Shown here: in pieces, positions 25,555 to 36,199 of the stretch
Layout of the letters: the number at the start of each line of letters is the position of its first letter
Position numbering within the stretch: position 1 is the stretch's first letter
NCBI GenBank assembly: GCA_018907035.1
Contig: JACCIC010000274.1
Coordinates: forward strand, 79,501 to 143,500
Source of the DNA: Sycobia sp. Sy_11
Lineage: Eukaryota > Arthropoda > Insecta > Hymenoptera > Epichrysomallidae
Length of the DNA stretch: 64,000 nucleotides
Direction: 5' to 3'
The notes under the pieces: model-generated
What the model was told of the DNA's origin: nothing
Database searches by the model: none
What the model saw: the letters and a program-made list of their open reading frames with translations, nothing else
Program-made: the position numbers and the translations under genes

Positions 25555-25860
25555 TCAAATCTTCTGATTTAATGTAATAGCACAGGCCTCTTGAATAGTA
25601 CGAAGCCAATTTCGTAGATGCGATCTTTGGACTCGAGATTTTCCGCAAAAGAGATCATATCTCAGATTATGTAAAGACGGCAAGAAAACGTTACGTATTG
25701 TACGACCCGTACTTTTCAACTGAGATTGTTCTTCATCAAAATTCGAATGAGAATCAGAAAAATACCACGATTCGCCAATCCTAGTTTGGAATGTTGAGCG
25801 TGAAAACTTCGAGTTGAGATCCTCTCCATTCCAACGAATTTGGAGTTGGGATCTTATCAA
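25555..25860 (-). CDS. non-repetitive open frame, about 101 residues, function unknown
   Basis: Open on the minus strand from about 25860 to the TGA at 25555-25557, without an ATG at the start. The translation has balanced composition (includes QIRWNGEDLNSKFSRSTFQ and ESWYFSDSHSNFDEEQSQL) and no simple repeats. It could be an internal or terminal exon or an old mobile-element fragment. The upstream DNA is closed in this frame and no clear acceptor is visible. Length alone does not rule out chance. Confidence 0.18.
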   Translation of the reverse strand: MIRSQLQIRWNGEDLNSKFSRSTFQTRIGESWYFSDSHSNFDEEQSQLKSTGRTIRNVFLPSLHNLRYDLFCGKSRVQRSHLRNWLRTIQEACAITLNQKI

Positions 25861-26744
25861 TAAATTCGATGTAACCAGCCAGCGTTATTTACAGATTCTT
25901 GTATTGTTCTATGAGCTATAATCGAATCGGTCGGGATCGTCCTTTTTCCGGCAAAAATCTCCGGCAACGATATGGTCTCGGAAGAGCCTAAACGTTGTTT
26001 TGAAAAATATTCTTCAATGATAAATAATATTCATATAATCAACTGTGGATACTTGGATCCATCGATTTTTTCTTTTCCATCGCCTAATCGTTCAAATAAA
26101 TATTCGCATAAATATATAGTGTGAATTCTCCGTTATCTGTTCACAATATCTATATTGTTATCTATTAACAAGATCAGTGTGATTTTATATTTTCATCATT
26201 CAGATAAAGTTTCTTTATTACAGTTAAGTACATTTTTTAATTTTAGAAATTTGTATAAAATCCGAAAAGAATGGATACGCGAAAATAGTGGATGAATGAA
26301 TATTAAACAATGCGTTAAGTGCATATACGATTAAAGTGTACAATATTATAAGGGCAATATCATTATTTTTACATATAGTTCAAAATACTATAAACCAGGA
26401 TATATGGAAATCGAATACTTCGCACGAATATATCATGATGGAAAAATGTATTAATTTAACAAAGGGACATTCTTGAACTGCCTGTAACCATCGTAAAACT
26501 GAATGGCATTTTGAAGAGCACGAAAAAGTGAAGACAAAAAAAGAGAGAAACATTCATCAAAGAGATAAAATACTGAAAGGACAAATTGTCTCCGTCCGGC
26601 GCTGAGTATTTACATCAAGTCGAAGCGTTTATGTATACGGGACTGAGCGGCGCGTCTATATAGAGAGCCGATAAAACGGAAAAGCCGTCGAAACAGGTTA
26701 TTTCTTCTTTCTCGGAACCGACAACAATCCTTCGTGCTCTAGGT
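25861..26744. other. AT-rich unique spacer
   Basis: Nothing recognised. Confidence 0.55.
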
Positions 26745-26745
26745 G

Positions 26746-26776
<31 letters not shown>
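26745..26776. repeat. (AT)12-(AC)n
   Basis: Short AT run passing into AC. Confidence 0.93.
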
Positions 26777-26777
<1 letters not shown>

Positions 26778-27078
26778 TATAGACGCATTTACACGGGCGG
26801 ACGGACACGCACCGGCACCGGGTAAAATCTATACACCCGATTAAGGATCGGAGAGTACAATATCGCTCCTTCATCCGCCGAGTAGATTATCCTCCTTCCC
26901 TCCTTCGACACGCAATTTTCCAGCAGGTGTCTCCCCTCCCACTCCATCCCTCCCCCCGCACGCATCGTTGGAGTCGTCCCCCCCCTGCGGAGATCCCAAT
27001 CGCCTTTACGGCAACAATGCAGAATTCCTCCCGCCCGCGTACGCGCATTGTTCCAATTCAGCCCTCGTTTCAGCAATC

Positions 27079-27081
<3 letters not shown>

Positions 27082-27130
<49 letters not shown>
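27082..27130. repeat. (AT)24 microsatellite
   Basis: Pure AT run. Confidence 0.97.
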
Positions 27131-27131
<1 letters not shown>

Positions 27132-27201
27132 CTCGTTTCACCGTCGCCCACGCCCATGTAATACCGAACGTCGCATTGACCATATCAAAATTCCATCGTG
27201 C

Positions 27202-27208
<7 letters not shown>

Positions 27209-27246
<38 letters not shown>
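27209..27246. repeat. (AT)19 microsatellite
   Basis: Pure AT run 79 bases after the previous one. Confidence 0.96.
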
Positions 27247-27248
<2 letters not shown>

Positions 27249-27269
27249 AGCATCCGCGTGCACAGGAGT

Positions 27270-27357
27270 GAGACAGAGAAATAGAGAGAGAAATAGAGAG
27301 AGAAATAGAGAGAGAAAGAGAGAAAGAAAGAGGGTGAGAGGGGGAGAGAGAGAGAAA
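27270..27357. repeat. purine-rich tract with 12-base tandem unit
   Basis: About four copies of GAAATAGAGAGA (27278-27320) sit in an almost pure purine tract, degrading into GAAAG and GGAGAG variants. Confidence 0.88.
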
Positions 27358-27479
27358 CAGCATCGTCATAAAAGGCGTGCGAGAGCGAGAAAAAAAGCAG
27401 TACCTCCCTCCCACCCCCTGGGCACGCATCGCGGGAGAGCTGGTCGCGGCTGCGCGCAGGAGCAGTCCTCGAGATCCGC

Positions 27480-27536
27480 TCTCTATCTCTCTCTCTCTCT
27501 CTCTCCCTCCCTCTTTCTCTCCCTCTCTATCCCTCT
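27480..27536. repeat. (TC)n pyrimidine tract
   Basis: TC run with CCC and TTT interruptions. Confidence 0.92.
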
Positions 27537-27649
27537 GCACTTGACGATCGCCGCGCCCCGCCGAGAGATGCAGGCGGGGGGCCGATTATATGCGCGACCT
27601 GCCAAACTCGTTCTCGCGCGTAACTTTTCTCGCGCACCTCTCGCGTTCC

Positions 27650-27652
<3 letters not shown>

Positions 27653-27684
<32 letters not shown>
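27653..27684. repeat. (GA)16 microsatellite
   Basis: Pure GA run. Confidence 0.95.
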
Positions 27685-27685
<1 letters not shown>

Positions 27686-28255
27686 CAGAGGGAGAGCGCG
27701 AGAGCTCCCGCCGACGACCGGTCCACTCGTCGTCGTCGTCGTCGTTCCCCGCCGCCTCCTCCCTCGGCTCCCGGTGTCTGTGCAGGTAACGAAGCGAGTC
27801 ACCGATGTCGCTGGTGGCGTTGGTCGGCACGCTGCTGACGAGGCGGTTGCGATGTCGAGTACAGGAGGGCGGGTCGGTGGTGCGCATTCGCACGGGCGTC
27901 CGCAGAGATTAGATCCGAGTCTCGCGCATACTTCCCGCGAGAGGTTGGCGGATGCCGGGCGGGATGTTGGCTGGATGGGGGGGGAAGGGGGAGACGAGTA
28001 GAATTCGACGACAATTCCTCCAAGCTAGGGTAGGGAAGGGGGAGGGCGATGAATTATCACGGTGGCTCGCACACGACGAGATGCACATCGCGCGTGCTCC
28101 CATACTTTTCTGGGTCACGGATTGGGGAATTTTGCAAGGGGACCGTCGAGGGCAGGTGGGGGGGGGGAAGTGACTCGCGTTCTCCGACTCGACCTGACGT
28201 TCGCGGGCTTGGAACTGCATTGCGAGAGGTGTCCCGATCGGAAAAATGTCGTCGA

Positions 28256-28262
<7 letters not shown>

Positions 28263-28304
<42 letters not shown>
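28263..28304. repeat. (TA)21 microsatellite
   Basis: Pure TA run at the 3' edge of the GC-rich block. Confidence 0.96.
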
Positions 28305-28307
<3 letters not shown>

Positions 28308-28449
28308 TATCGGCATGCGCGCGTGGGTCCACTTTTTATTCCTCGTGTTTCGAAAGCGCTCTTATGCAGCGGGTTTAGAAGTGGCATTACGGAAAGCGTA
28401 TTATGTACGGGGCTCTGCTGCCGATGGAATTGCCGGTGTATTGGTGTAA

Positions 28450-29682
28450 GAGTACATCTATACGGCCTACAATCTATATTTTATAATCGCGACGATACTC
28501 TTTTTAATTATTCGAGCACCATATAATTATCCGTGTATTAAAGCAGAAATATTAATTTGTAAATAGGTTTAATTGGCACGAGTGTAGAATACAGTTTATT
28601 TAAGAAGCCTTCACAGTTTTGCATGAAATTTAGCCATTTTTCACGTACTTTTTAAGACAATAGAAGAAGAATCTTTGACCATTGTTATGGAATAAGTGAA
28701 ACTTTAACATTTTCGCCTTTGGATCAAGGTGTGCTTTTAGTTGATATATTTGTCTTTTTCTTCGTGAGCCAACATCGGATTTATTTCCAATATGCAATAC
28801 ATCTTGTTTAAGACTTTTATCAACATTTTAATCCTTTTAATGATACACACGCACTGATTAAGTGGCGTTACCTACGATTTACTTATGATTTACTTATTTA
28901 TTATAAGCATATATTACATAAGTATATATTTCATTATTAGATATATTTTTGTATTTAATTAATCATTAAAAGATCGTCCATCATTTACGAGATACACGAA
29001 GAAATAGATGTAAAGAAGATCTAAAGAAGATACGCTATATCTTATCTTTAACGCGAAGGAATCTGAACTTTTCAAATAAGTCAACATGAACCTTACATAA
29101 GTAGAAGAGATTCGCTTATTTTAAATCCTTTTTTTCTTTAGAGATACTACGTAGAAGAATTAATTATACCTACATCGCCACTTTGCTCTCTCGATAATCG
29201 TACACATGATTTCGATTTAATGGCCGATTATCTTGTTAATATATTTACTTATTCGATTAGGTAATAATATATCAATTTCTATCAGATATTTTTTATTTTC
29301 TCTCTTTCACAATTTTTTTTATCTTATTTTAAATTTTAAAAAAACCCTCGATTGCGTCAAGCGCTTTCCTATTTTAACATAGTTATTAAATTAGATTTAA
29401 CATAGTTATTAAACAACGAAAAAAATTTTTTTTTGACATAGAGAGAGACGGAGATCTGAGGGAGAAATCAGCAAAGCAACCATGATGATTCGCGTGGTGA
29501 TTATTGGTGGAATAAGATAAGATAAAACGACGTATTATTATAAGATATTATACGAAAGCGAAATCTCTCGTACAGATGTAGAGTTTTCTACGTAGTCGAG
29601 TAATTCCTTATATCCATGGAGAATCTCGAGTGCGCTGGCTCGTGTCGAATCCGCGAACAGCCAGCTGGTGCGATCTCGACGC

Positions 29683-29685
<3 letters not shown>
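28450..29685. other. AT-rich unique spacer
   Basis: No frame of note. It contains the short tandem duplication at 29373. Confidence 0.6.
29373..29413. repeat. 23-base tandem duplication
   Basis: TTTAACATAGTTATTAAA occurs at 29373-29390 and again 23 bases later with no mismatch in the shared part. Confidence 0.8.

Positions 29686-29738
<53 letters not shown>
29686..29738. repeat. (AT)26 microsatellite
   Basis: Pure AT run. Confidence 0.97.
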
Positions 29739-29739
<1 letters not shown>

Positions 29740-29985
29740 CCCGTTAGTTCGGTGCGAATATCAATACCCATATACAGTTTTGTTTTTTTCTATCCTCCCC
29801 TTTGCGCAAGTCCTTTCGGCCGGTCCTCGCATAATAATGCAATAGGCGTGTATGTACATAACTCGGTCGTCCCCAATTAATGTCGCGCGCGAGCGCCTGA
29901 GCGCGCGCGAGGTAATAAAAAAAGTTCTCGGAACGACGGAGTGGGAGGGGAGAGAGAAAGGGCCGCGGGATTATTCAGCATCGCC

Positions 29986-29995
29986 TATCTATCTA

Positions 29996-30038
<43 letters not shown>
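29986..30038. repeat. (ATCT)n-(AT)19
   Basis: A short tetranucleotide ATCT run leads into AT. Confidence 0.94.
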
Positions 30039-30041
<3 letters not shown>

Positions 30042-30099
30042 GGTGGCAGCAAGTGCGTGCGCGCTCTTTTAATTTGCTCGCGCGATTAAAAGTACTTGG

Positions 30100-30143
30100 A
30101 GAAGAGAGAAGAGAGAGAGAGAGAGCGAGAGAGAGAGAGAGAG
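30100..30143. repeat. (GA)n microsatellite
   Basis: GA run with small interruptions (GAA, GCGA). Confidence 0.93.
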
Positions 30144-30221
30144 GCGCAAGCCCGTGCACTTCGGCGCAGCGATTTCCGAAAGTTTTACCGAGAATCGTTT
30201 CGAGGATTGTATTTGCTTTGC

Positions 30222-30266
<45 letters not shown>
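30222..30266. repeat. (TA)22 microsatellite
   Basis: Pure TA run. Confidence 0.97.
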
Positions 30267-30269
<3 letters not shown>

Positions 30270-30585
30270 ATACTTTTACTGATTTCATTTCCCCGTTCCT
30301 CCTCTCCTTCTTGTTCTTTTTGACAATCAAAAAAAAAAAAAAAATTAAAACCAAAAAAAATAAAGAAAAAAAAAGAAAAATGCCGCGCTCTCGGCGAGCC
30401 GGCCGATCCGCGCTGAAGCGAGACACGGGCTCGCGCTCGTAAATCAAGCCATCGAACATCGGCAGGCCGATGTTTGCATACGCGCGAAATCATGGGTTAT
30501 CTTCGCGCGTCCCGGTGGTGTGTCCTCATTCCCGATACGCGCCGGCCCGCTTTTTATTTATACATATATATACACACACATATTT

Positions 30586-30589
<4 letters not shown>

Positions 30590-30637
<48 letters not shown>
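30590..30637. repeat. (AT)24 microsatellite
   Basis: Pure AT run with degenerate TA/CA sequence before it from 30560. Confidence 0.96.
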
Positions 30638-30640
<3 letters not shown>

Positions 30641-30688
30641 GATATCGCATTATCGCGCTGAACACGAGCGGGGGATGCGCTTTCATAT

Positions 30689-30690
<2 letters not shown>

Positions 30691-30719
<29 letters not shown>
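30691..30719. repeat. (TA)14 microsatellite
   Basis: Pure TA run. Confidence 0.94.
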
Positions 30720-30880
30720 CGTAGCGGTGCGAATTTTTGGGGCAAGGACGATGAAATAAAGAGTAAAAAAGTATTATCTGTATGCTCGCACATGGAAGTG
30801 AACGGAATGCGAGAGAGGCGAAAGTTTTCTCTAGTCGATGCCAGTTTCCAAAAAAGAATAAAATTGTATTTTTGAGAATT

Positions 30881-31280
30881 TGATTATTTGCCTCTTCACA
30901 TTATGCTGAACTTAAGTAACTTCAAAAATGGACACCTTGTTTATATCTAAGAAGCTAAATTTCTCGCCTAATTTCGTACACTGCACGAGCGTGCATGCGT
31001 TACCCATTGACTTCGTGAAATATTTTACCAACGAACCGAACGAGGGAGGCAAATTCCATCGAGTATCAAGATTAGCGCGCGTATCAAGTCCGAACAAAAA
31101 GACGAAGCCACGAGTTGAGTTGTAAAATCATGCTGAAGTCGCGCGATTTTTAAGTAGCGCGAATAGAATTTTTTACAGCAATATAAGTGTCGAGTGTAAC
31201 TTTGTACCCTGTGCACGCGTCATATTGGGGATGTAAAATCGATTTGGTAAAAAAACTCAGTATAGGCAGCGCATACTTAC
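30881..31280. other. unique spacer next to the minus-strand exon candidate
   Basis: A 65-codon plus frame (30928-31125, ATG in AAAAATGG context) and minus frames overlap. None has a recognised domain. Any downstream exon of the 31.3 kb minus-strand candidate should lie here or at lower coordinates; I could not pick one. Confidence 0.4.
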
Positions 31281-31363
31281 GCGATCCACAGTAAGACGCT
31301 CGTGGACTGGTCAGCGTCATCCAGGGACCACGGCTGCACCAGGCCACATATGTAAATTTTCAT
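31281..31363 (-). CDS. candidate first coding exon, minus strand
   Basis: On the minus strand an ATG (31363-31361) in an A-rich context opens 27 codons plus two bases. The frame then meets an almost perfect splice donor, ATCGC|GTAAGTATG, with the GT at 31280-31279. The peptide starts MKIYICGLVQPW and continues SLDDADQSTSVLLWI. It is non-repetitive, with an acidic stretch and a hydrophobic end, unlike the chance frames here. The frame stays open 11 codons upstream of the ATG, so it could also be an internal exon. Neither the gene nor the next exon is recognised. Confidence 0.35.
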
Positions 31364-31523
31364 TTTTCCTATTCTCCCAAACGAAAGCCCGCATTTTAGT
31401 CAGGTCCCATTAGAGTGCCAGGTTGTTGATTTGGTCGAAATTCTTTTCTCAATAGAATGATATATTGGCAATGTCAAAACGTACAAAGGTATAATACTTT
31501 CGAAATGTAAAGCGTAAGTGATA

Positions 31524-31745
31524 TTACAAGCGTACTATGCGAAAAAAATACAATGCGTTTAAACCGAGTAATTGTAAAAATGAACTATTTAATAAGTCTC
31601 GCGGAAAATTCGTCCATTGCATTCTTTTATTCGAAGATTTTCTATTTCGTCGTATATTTGTAACTTTTATACAAATTGAATGAAATATTTTACGTACAAT
31701 CATTTTCATAAATAATAAGTAAACTAACAGAATTACACTTTTCAT
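31524..31745 (-). CDS. short open frame with hydrophobic N-terminus
   Basis: ATG at 31745-31743, stop at 31524-31526, 73 residues. The N-terminus MKSVILLVYLLFMKMIV could be a signal anchor and is followed by a basic region. It lies about 160 bases upstream of the 31.3 kb exon candidate on the same strand, but no connection is shown. In AT-rich DNA a frame of this length is expected by chance. Confidence 0.12.
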   Translation of the reverse strand: MKSVILLVYLLFMKMIVRKIFHSICIKVTNIRRNRKSSNKRMQWTNFPRDLLNSSFLQLLGLNALYFFRIVRL

Positions 31746-32044
31746 TGGATATTCGTGAGTGATAAATCACAGACTCGATAAGTTTAAATAAATTCACTTA
31801 ACTAAGCGTTCGATTTCTAACATCTGAATTAGTGAAAATGTGATTATTTCCTTACTATTAAGATTGGACGTTCGAAATGAGAGACAATCTACATTGAATA
31901 AGTTCAATTTCATTAATTCCGCTTTAGACTCATAGACCGCTAATTGATACGTCCCCGTTTATACGCCGAATCTCGCCTACACATTGGTACGTAAAATTTT
32001 TTCTACGCTTTCGAAAAAAGCTCTTAAAATTTTCCGGTGCTTTC

Positions 32045-32097
32045 AAAAAAAAAAAAAAAAAGGAAAAAAAAGGAAAAAAAAAAGAAAAAGAAAAAAG
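32045..32097. repeat. A-rich tract, (A)n with GG and G interruptions
   Basis: Runs of 7-17 A separated by GG or G. Confidence 0.9.
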
Positions 32098-33666
32098 TAG
32101 ATAACAGAAAGTGAAACTCGATAAGAAGATACGATCGTACATTAGGCTGAATGGAGGCTGCATCGCGGAGTCACCGGACGGGAGCCCCATTACACCCGGC
32201 GACATATAAAGCGGTTTATACCAAAATGAAAGCGCGCGTCACTTTCTTCGGCTGCACAATATGCAAATGGGAGAAATAAAAAATTTGTATCCCGACTATG
32301 AAGTGGACTATTAAGAGTATCAATTGGCTGCTGGGTATTTTAGTTATTACATTATGGATATGAAGCTCAAGGGTCATTTGTTTTCACAAATTTATTGGCC
32401 ATTAAGCGATGATAGTACACTCATATTTATATGGAAATTTTATTCGTGAAAATAAGAGAACGTGTGTATGTTTTTTTTTTTATTACTAGTTTTTAAAACC
32501 TCCTAGAGTGACATTAATACACATTGGAATTAATAGTATTTCTATAAAGATTTATCCTCATAAATCAAACTGAGAAAGTTCTTTACGAATCTTACATGAT
32601 CTTTTACAAATCGAACAATGCATACAGAGCAAAGGCTAGCCGAAATGTTGCTCAGCAGTTCGCAGTCCAAATACAATTGTTCATTAAAACTGCTCTCGAA
32701 CTCATCGTATTCGAAGCCTTTATGAAATGATTATATACATGAATGTTTGATAGTTCAATTCAATGCCGAAAGTGCCACGGAATTGGTTTGAAATACAACC
32801 GATCTATTAATGTCATCTTTAATAAATTCATGGAGAGCTGATGTAAATTGCAAAGAGTTCGAACAAAATCTCGATAACACTCCTATACGGCATTCATTTG
32901 GTGAGAAGTATTTCAGCGATTCGAACATTTCCGCTACTCGGGTTGTTCGAATTATCCAAAAAAAACACGAGGTATCGAAATGATCGATATAAGCTCGAGA
33001 TGCTCGTACGGTAATCTTAACGTACTAAACAAGTTAAATTGATTGAACTTATTAATAAATTATATATACACATATATTCTAACATTCGTGGTATGAGTAA
33101 TTGTTAAATTTTTGCGTGTTAAAATTTCATTCTGAAAATTTGAAGTGAATTTTGAATTCTTCTATTATACACCCAGAATTTCATCATGCTTACTCAATTT
33201 TTCCATTGGCCATTTCCATTTCTTTTTACTTTTTTCTCGCATCTGCAGTGAATAAATAAATATTCCCTGTTATTTAACATGTAATTATTAATTTATTGAC
33301 TTATTGAAAATCTATTATTCTCACTCCAAGTGAATTTACTTTACTTAAGAGATGGGTAAATATACTAATCGTACGTAGAGTAACCTGGACTTCGCAAAGA
33401 AATTAATCTGAGCATTAAGTATATAGACATATCCATATACGATGAGACACAGAGAGGGAGAGAGTGAGCGAGTGAGACAGAGAGAGAGAGAGAGAAACTC
33501 TATAACCGAAACTTCCGCGCACAGCCTAAGCCCCATTACATATTGTATACACATATGTTCAACCTGAAAGCCGGCATATATGCCTCGAAAGCGCGACGCC
33601 GCTGCACCGGCCGTCCCGCCCTCGCGAGCGCGCGTAGCTCAGCCTCGAGCGCCTCGCTTGCCTCGC

Positions 33667-33678
33667 ACACCAGGGGGC
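33667..33678 (+). promoter_or_regulatory. CTCF-core-like motif, one mismatch
   Basis: ACACCAGGGGGC fits CCASYAGRKGGC except at the first base. The surrounding CCTCGC and GAGC also resemble the usual flanks. It is in GC-rich DNA, where chance matches are likelier. Confidence 0.35.
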
Positions 33679-34099
33679 GAGCAAGAGAAATATATGTATA
33701 TATATATACAAATATATACACACATACATACTGCAACCTGAAACGTACACAGTGCGTATGTTCGCGCACAGGGAGAATCCCGCGTGCAGTGTCGATGTGC
33801 AAGCAAGCGCGAATTCGCGCTACGACCGGGCGCGAAGTTTGCCTGCGCGCGAGTGTGTGTGTGTGTGAATAAAGTTTATAAGGTGAACCACCGGGTCTCC
33901 TCTCTTTTTCTGTCTGTGCCTCGCTCTCTCCCTCTCGTTCTCTTTCTTACTCGTCTGCGCGCGCGAAGGTTAAGGCCGCGCGCGGCTGGCTCGCCGATCG
34001 CCGCAACGGGCGCGGGCGGTCCGCCAGCGGTGGGCATCGCGCGCATCGCGATCGATCAGAGCACCGCGCTCACTCGCGTGTGTATCTCGCTCTCGCTCC

Positions 34100-34107
<8 letters not shown>

Positions 34108-34146
<39 letters not shown>
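34108..34146. repeat. (CT)n microsatellite
   Basis: Nearly pure TC from 34082, pure from about 34108. Confidence 0.95.
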
Positions 34147-34148
<2 letters not shown>

Positions 34149-34436
34149 GGACTTTCTCGGGGGGAGAGGTCAGTGTCGAGATCAGCTGGCGAGGAAGAGG
34201 AGCCAGTGGGAGTGGGATCAAGAGCGGAGGGAGGAGAGGGATGAAACTGCTAAGGGGGTCGGGATGGAAAAGTGCCGCTGCTCGGCCCTGACTTGTGGCT
34301 TTTTGGTGTAACAGTGCGTTCACCGCCTCTCCCTCCATCTCTCCCTATCTTCGTATTTCTCTTCTCCTCTCTCCTTCTTCCTCTATCTTTTTCCGTTTCT
34401 TTACATACATGAGGAAAGGTTGTTTATAGCAATACG

Positions 34437-34437
<1 letters not shown>

Positions 34438-34488
<51 letters not shown>
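34438..34488. repeat. (TA)25 microsatellite
   Basis: Pure TA run. Confidence 0.97.
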
Positions 34489-34489
<1 letters not shown>

Positions 34490-34953
34490 ATAAACTACTT
34501 TCAATCACAGAATTATACCTGATTTTCATCAGTTTTCCTTGTATATGTGTTTAGCTATCAATTGCGCGAATATATATATATATATTAAAGCTTGAATACC
34601 AATCTCAATGCTCTATCTTTTAAGAACTGCCCAAAAATATCATAATAATAAAATTTTTATTTAGCCCTAATTGTCTATATTATATAGGCTACAAACCATT
34701 CCATTGAGATGGAATTATATATATGCATATTGTCTGTGTGTGTGTGTGCGCGCGCGCGCGCACATCGTCATCGCGTTCCTGGATGATTGTGTAGAAGAAT
34801 ATAATCTGATGTAAACGTTAAAAAAGAAAACAGAGACGTCGTCGCGAGACATCAAATGTATCGATCGCCATGCATATATATACCTATATACCTATATATA
34901 TATATTCGAGACAGCAATTTAGCTCAAGGAATATTTGCTCTAAGAAATACTGG
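34489..34953. other. AT-rich spacer
   Basis: Short TA runs (34571-34585), a GT-GC alternating run (34735-34761) and TA variants at 34873-34905. Nothing else recognised. Confidence 0.5.
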
Positions 34954-35077
34954 ATGACACCTTTCTTTCAAGACCTTGACAGCAATACCGAGCGGATGCG
35001 CGATTTCATGGTGGTTTCTTTATATTTATGTATTTTCGTGGCATTGATTAGTATTGGACTTACAAATAATTGGATTG

Positions 35078-35081
<4 letters not shown>
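34954..35081 (+). CDS. candidate exon with one membrane segment
   Basis: From the ATG at 34954, 43 codons stay open up to the TA array at 35082, and the frame runs on through the array to a stop at 35188-35190. The non-repeat part starts MTPFFQDLDSNTERMRDF. It then has a hydrophobic stretch of about 19 residues (FMVVSLYLCIFVALISIGL) and TNNWIDF, a polar-then-membrane pattern unlike most chance frames here. No donor is seen before the array, so where the exon ends is unclear. Protein family not recognised. Confidence 0.22.

Positions 35082-35143
<62 letters not shown>
35082..35143. repeat. (TA)31 microsatellite
   Basis: Pure TA run of 62 bases. Confidence 0.97.
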
Positions 35144-35145
<2 letters not shown>

Positions 35146-35190
35146 TATATATCTATGCATGTCTATATATGGCATTTGATTATTTTATAA

Positions 35191-35274
35191 ATATCTTCTT
35201 TCTATACTTTCAGCGTCTGCGTACCGACAATGGTAAGAATTTTTGCGCCCACAACTCTTTGCTTTGAAGAGCGG
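35191..35274 (+). other. strong acceptor-like site with alternative continuations
   Basis: CTTCTTTCTATACTTTCAG (35195-35213) is one of the best acceptor sequences in the window. From 35214 one frame gives RLRTDNGKNFCAHNSLL and stops at 35265-35267. A second frame stays open about 60 codons into the TC array. Alternatively ACAATG|GTAAGAA at 35227-35239 would end a 19-base exon. TDNG recalls the core of retroelement integrases, but one motif this short is not evidence of a mobile element. Confidence 0.22.
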
Positions 35275-35400
35275 CGTAAATTAACGCTTCCAGAACAAAA
35301 GTCGAGCCGATCGCACCGGAAGCACGAAGGAAAAGAGCAACGGACGAGCTTGGAGTATATATGCCCAAGCGAACTTGGGAACAATCCACGGAACCCTTTG

Positions 35401-35403
<3 letters not shown>

Positions 35404-35469
<66 letters not shown>
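35404..35469. repeat. (TC)33 microsatellite
   Basis: TC run with one CC break at about 35449, followed by TCAC repeats. Confidence 0.96.
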
Positions 35470-35697
35470 ACTCACTCACTCTCGCTCTCTTGCAATTTTT
35501 CCCATTCTTCCAAACAAACTACAGAGAGAGAGATAGAAAGAGAAGAAGAGTGGGAGGTAGAGAACACAGCTCCGTCCTCGCCCTTCCGCTCGGTTTTTTT
35601 AACGTTCTCCGCTTCCTCGAGCGCGGCTCGCGTCCATTCGTTCCACAGCGACAACGCGAAAAGGACATGGAAGACTGCTTGTCTATATATACATATA

Positions 35698-35700
<3 letters not shown>

Positions 35701-35743
<43 letters not shown>
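35701..35743. repeat. (AT)21 microsatellite
   Basis: Pure AT run. Confidence 0.96.
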
Positions 35744-35744
<1 letters not shown>

Positions 35745-35884
35745 GTGCTCGAGTGTAACAGTGCGCGTATGTATGCGCGCGAGCGCATAATATCCTCTCT
35801 CTATATGCAACTTCGCCTCTGGTGTTCCTCCTTGTTTCTCCTCTGGGAACGCGTGGCAAACACGGGACAACGATAATATACGAA

Positions 35885-35886
<2 letters not shown>

Positions 35887-35943
<57 letters not shown>
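35887..35943. repeat. (AT)28 microsatellite
   Basis: Pure AT run. Confidence 0.97.
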
Positions 35944-35946
<3 letters not shown>

Positions 35947-36199
35947 CACGCGCATCGAGAGAGCGGGCGCGCGAATATATATTACGGCACATTATATGCT
36001 TTTCAGCTAATTCATTAAGTAATCTCCGCGCGATTTTTTACATCCTTTTTTCCTTTTTTTTTACACTGGTTTTTGTATATACACACACCCATATAAGTAG
36101 GCACAGCCACTTTTACGACGTGTTATATATGTATATAATAATATATACGGGGGCCGGGGGTTCCGATGCCAACGACCGTCGCCACGTCGCGTTTCATCA

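Larger units (their letters stand above)
26777..28262. other. GC-rich block
   Basis: Strongly CpG-rich from 26780 to about 28240, with pyrimidine runs, CGT-rich stretches (27725-27745) and G-runs (27976-27983, 28158-28167). Frames are open on both strands for long distances, which is expected here. The block may be a promoter or untranslated first-exon region. TGTGCAG|GTAACG at 27779-27791 is a moderate donor. No coding assignment is defensible. Confidence 0.4.
29739..30880. other. GC-rich mosaic block with arrays
   Basis: CpG-rich near 29880-29930 (with an inverted CGCGCGCG pair at 29884-29909) and near 30380-30550. An A-rich run lies at 30328-30378. Frames are dominated by the TA and GA arrays. 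Confidence 0.5.
31364..33400. other. AT-rich spacer
   Basis: Contains a minus-strand 73-codon frame (31524-31745, listed separately), an A/AAG tract (32045-32097) and a minus-strand frame at 31930-32205. The last begins well (MSPGVMGLPSGDSAMQPPFS) but then translates that tract. The rest is unique AT-rich DNA. Confidence 0.5.
33401..34437. other. GC-rich block
   Basis: CpG-rich from 33590 to 34310, with a GA run (33479-33495), a GT run (33853-33868) and a TC array. Frames are open on both strands. A regulatory or first-exon island is possible; it contains the CTCF-like site at 33667. Confidence 0.4.
35470..36199. other. mixed spacer with two TA arrays
   Basis: Frames here are microsatellite translation. 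T-run near 36052-36061. Confidence 0.5.

Noticed and set aside
27483..28220. Long Arg/Ser/Pro-rich frames on both strands
   Set aside because: CpG-rich DNA rarely has stops, all frames are equally open, and no domain or splice support exists.
28315..28449. 44-residue frame beginning MRAWVHFLFLVFRKRSYA
   Set aside because: Other frames over the same bases are also open, so there is no coding preference.
35214..35267. TDNG motif suggestive of a retroelement integrase
   Set aside because: Only 17 codons, no reverse transcriptase or other integrase motifs, no long terminal repeats nearby.
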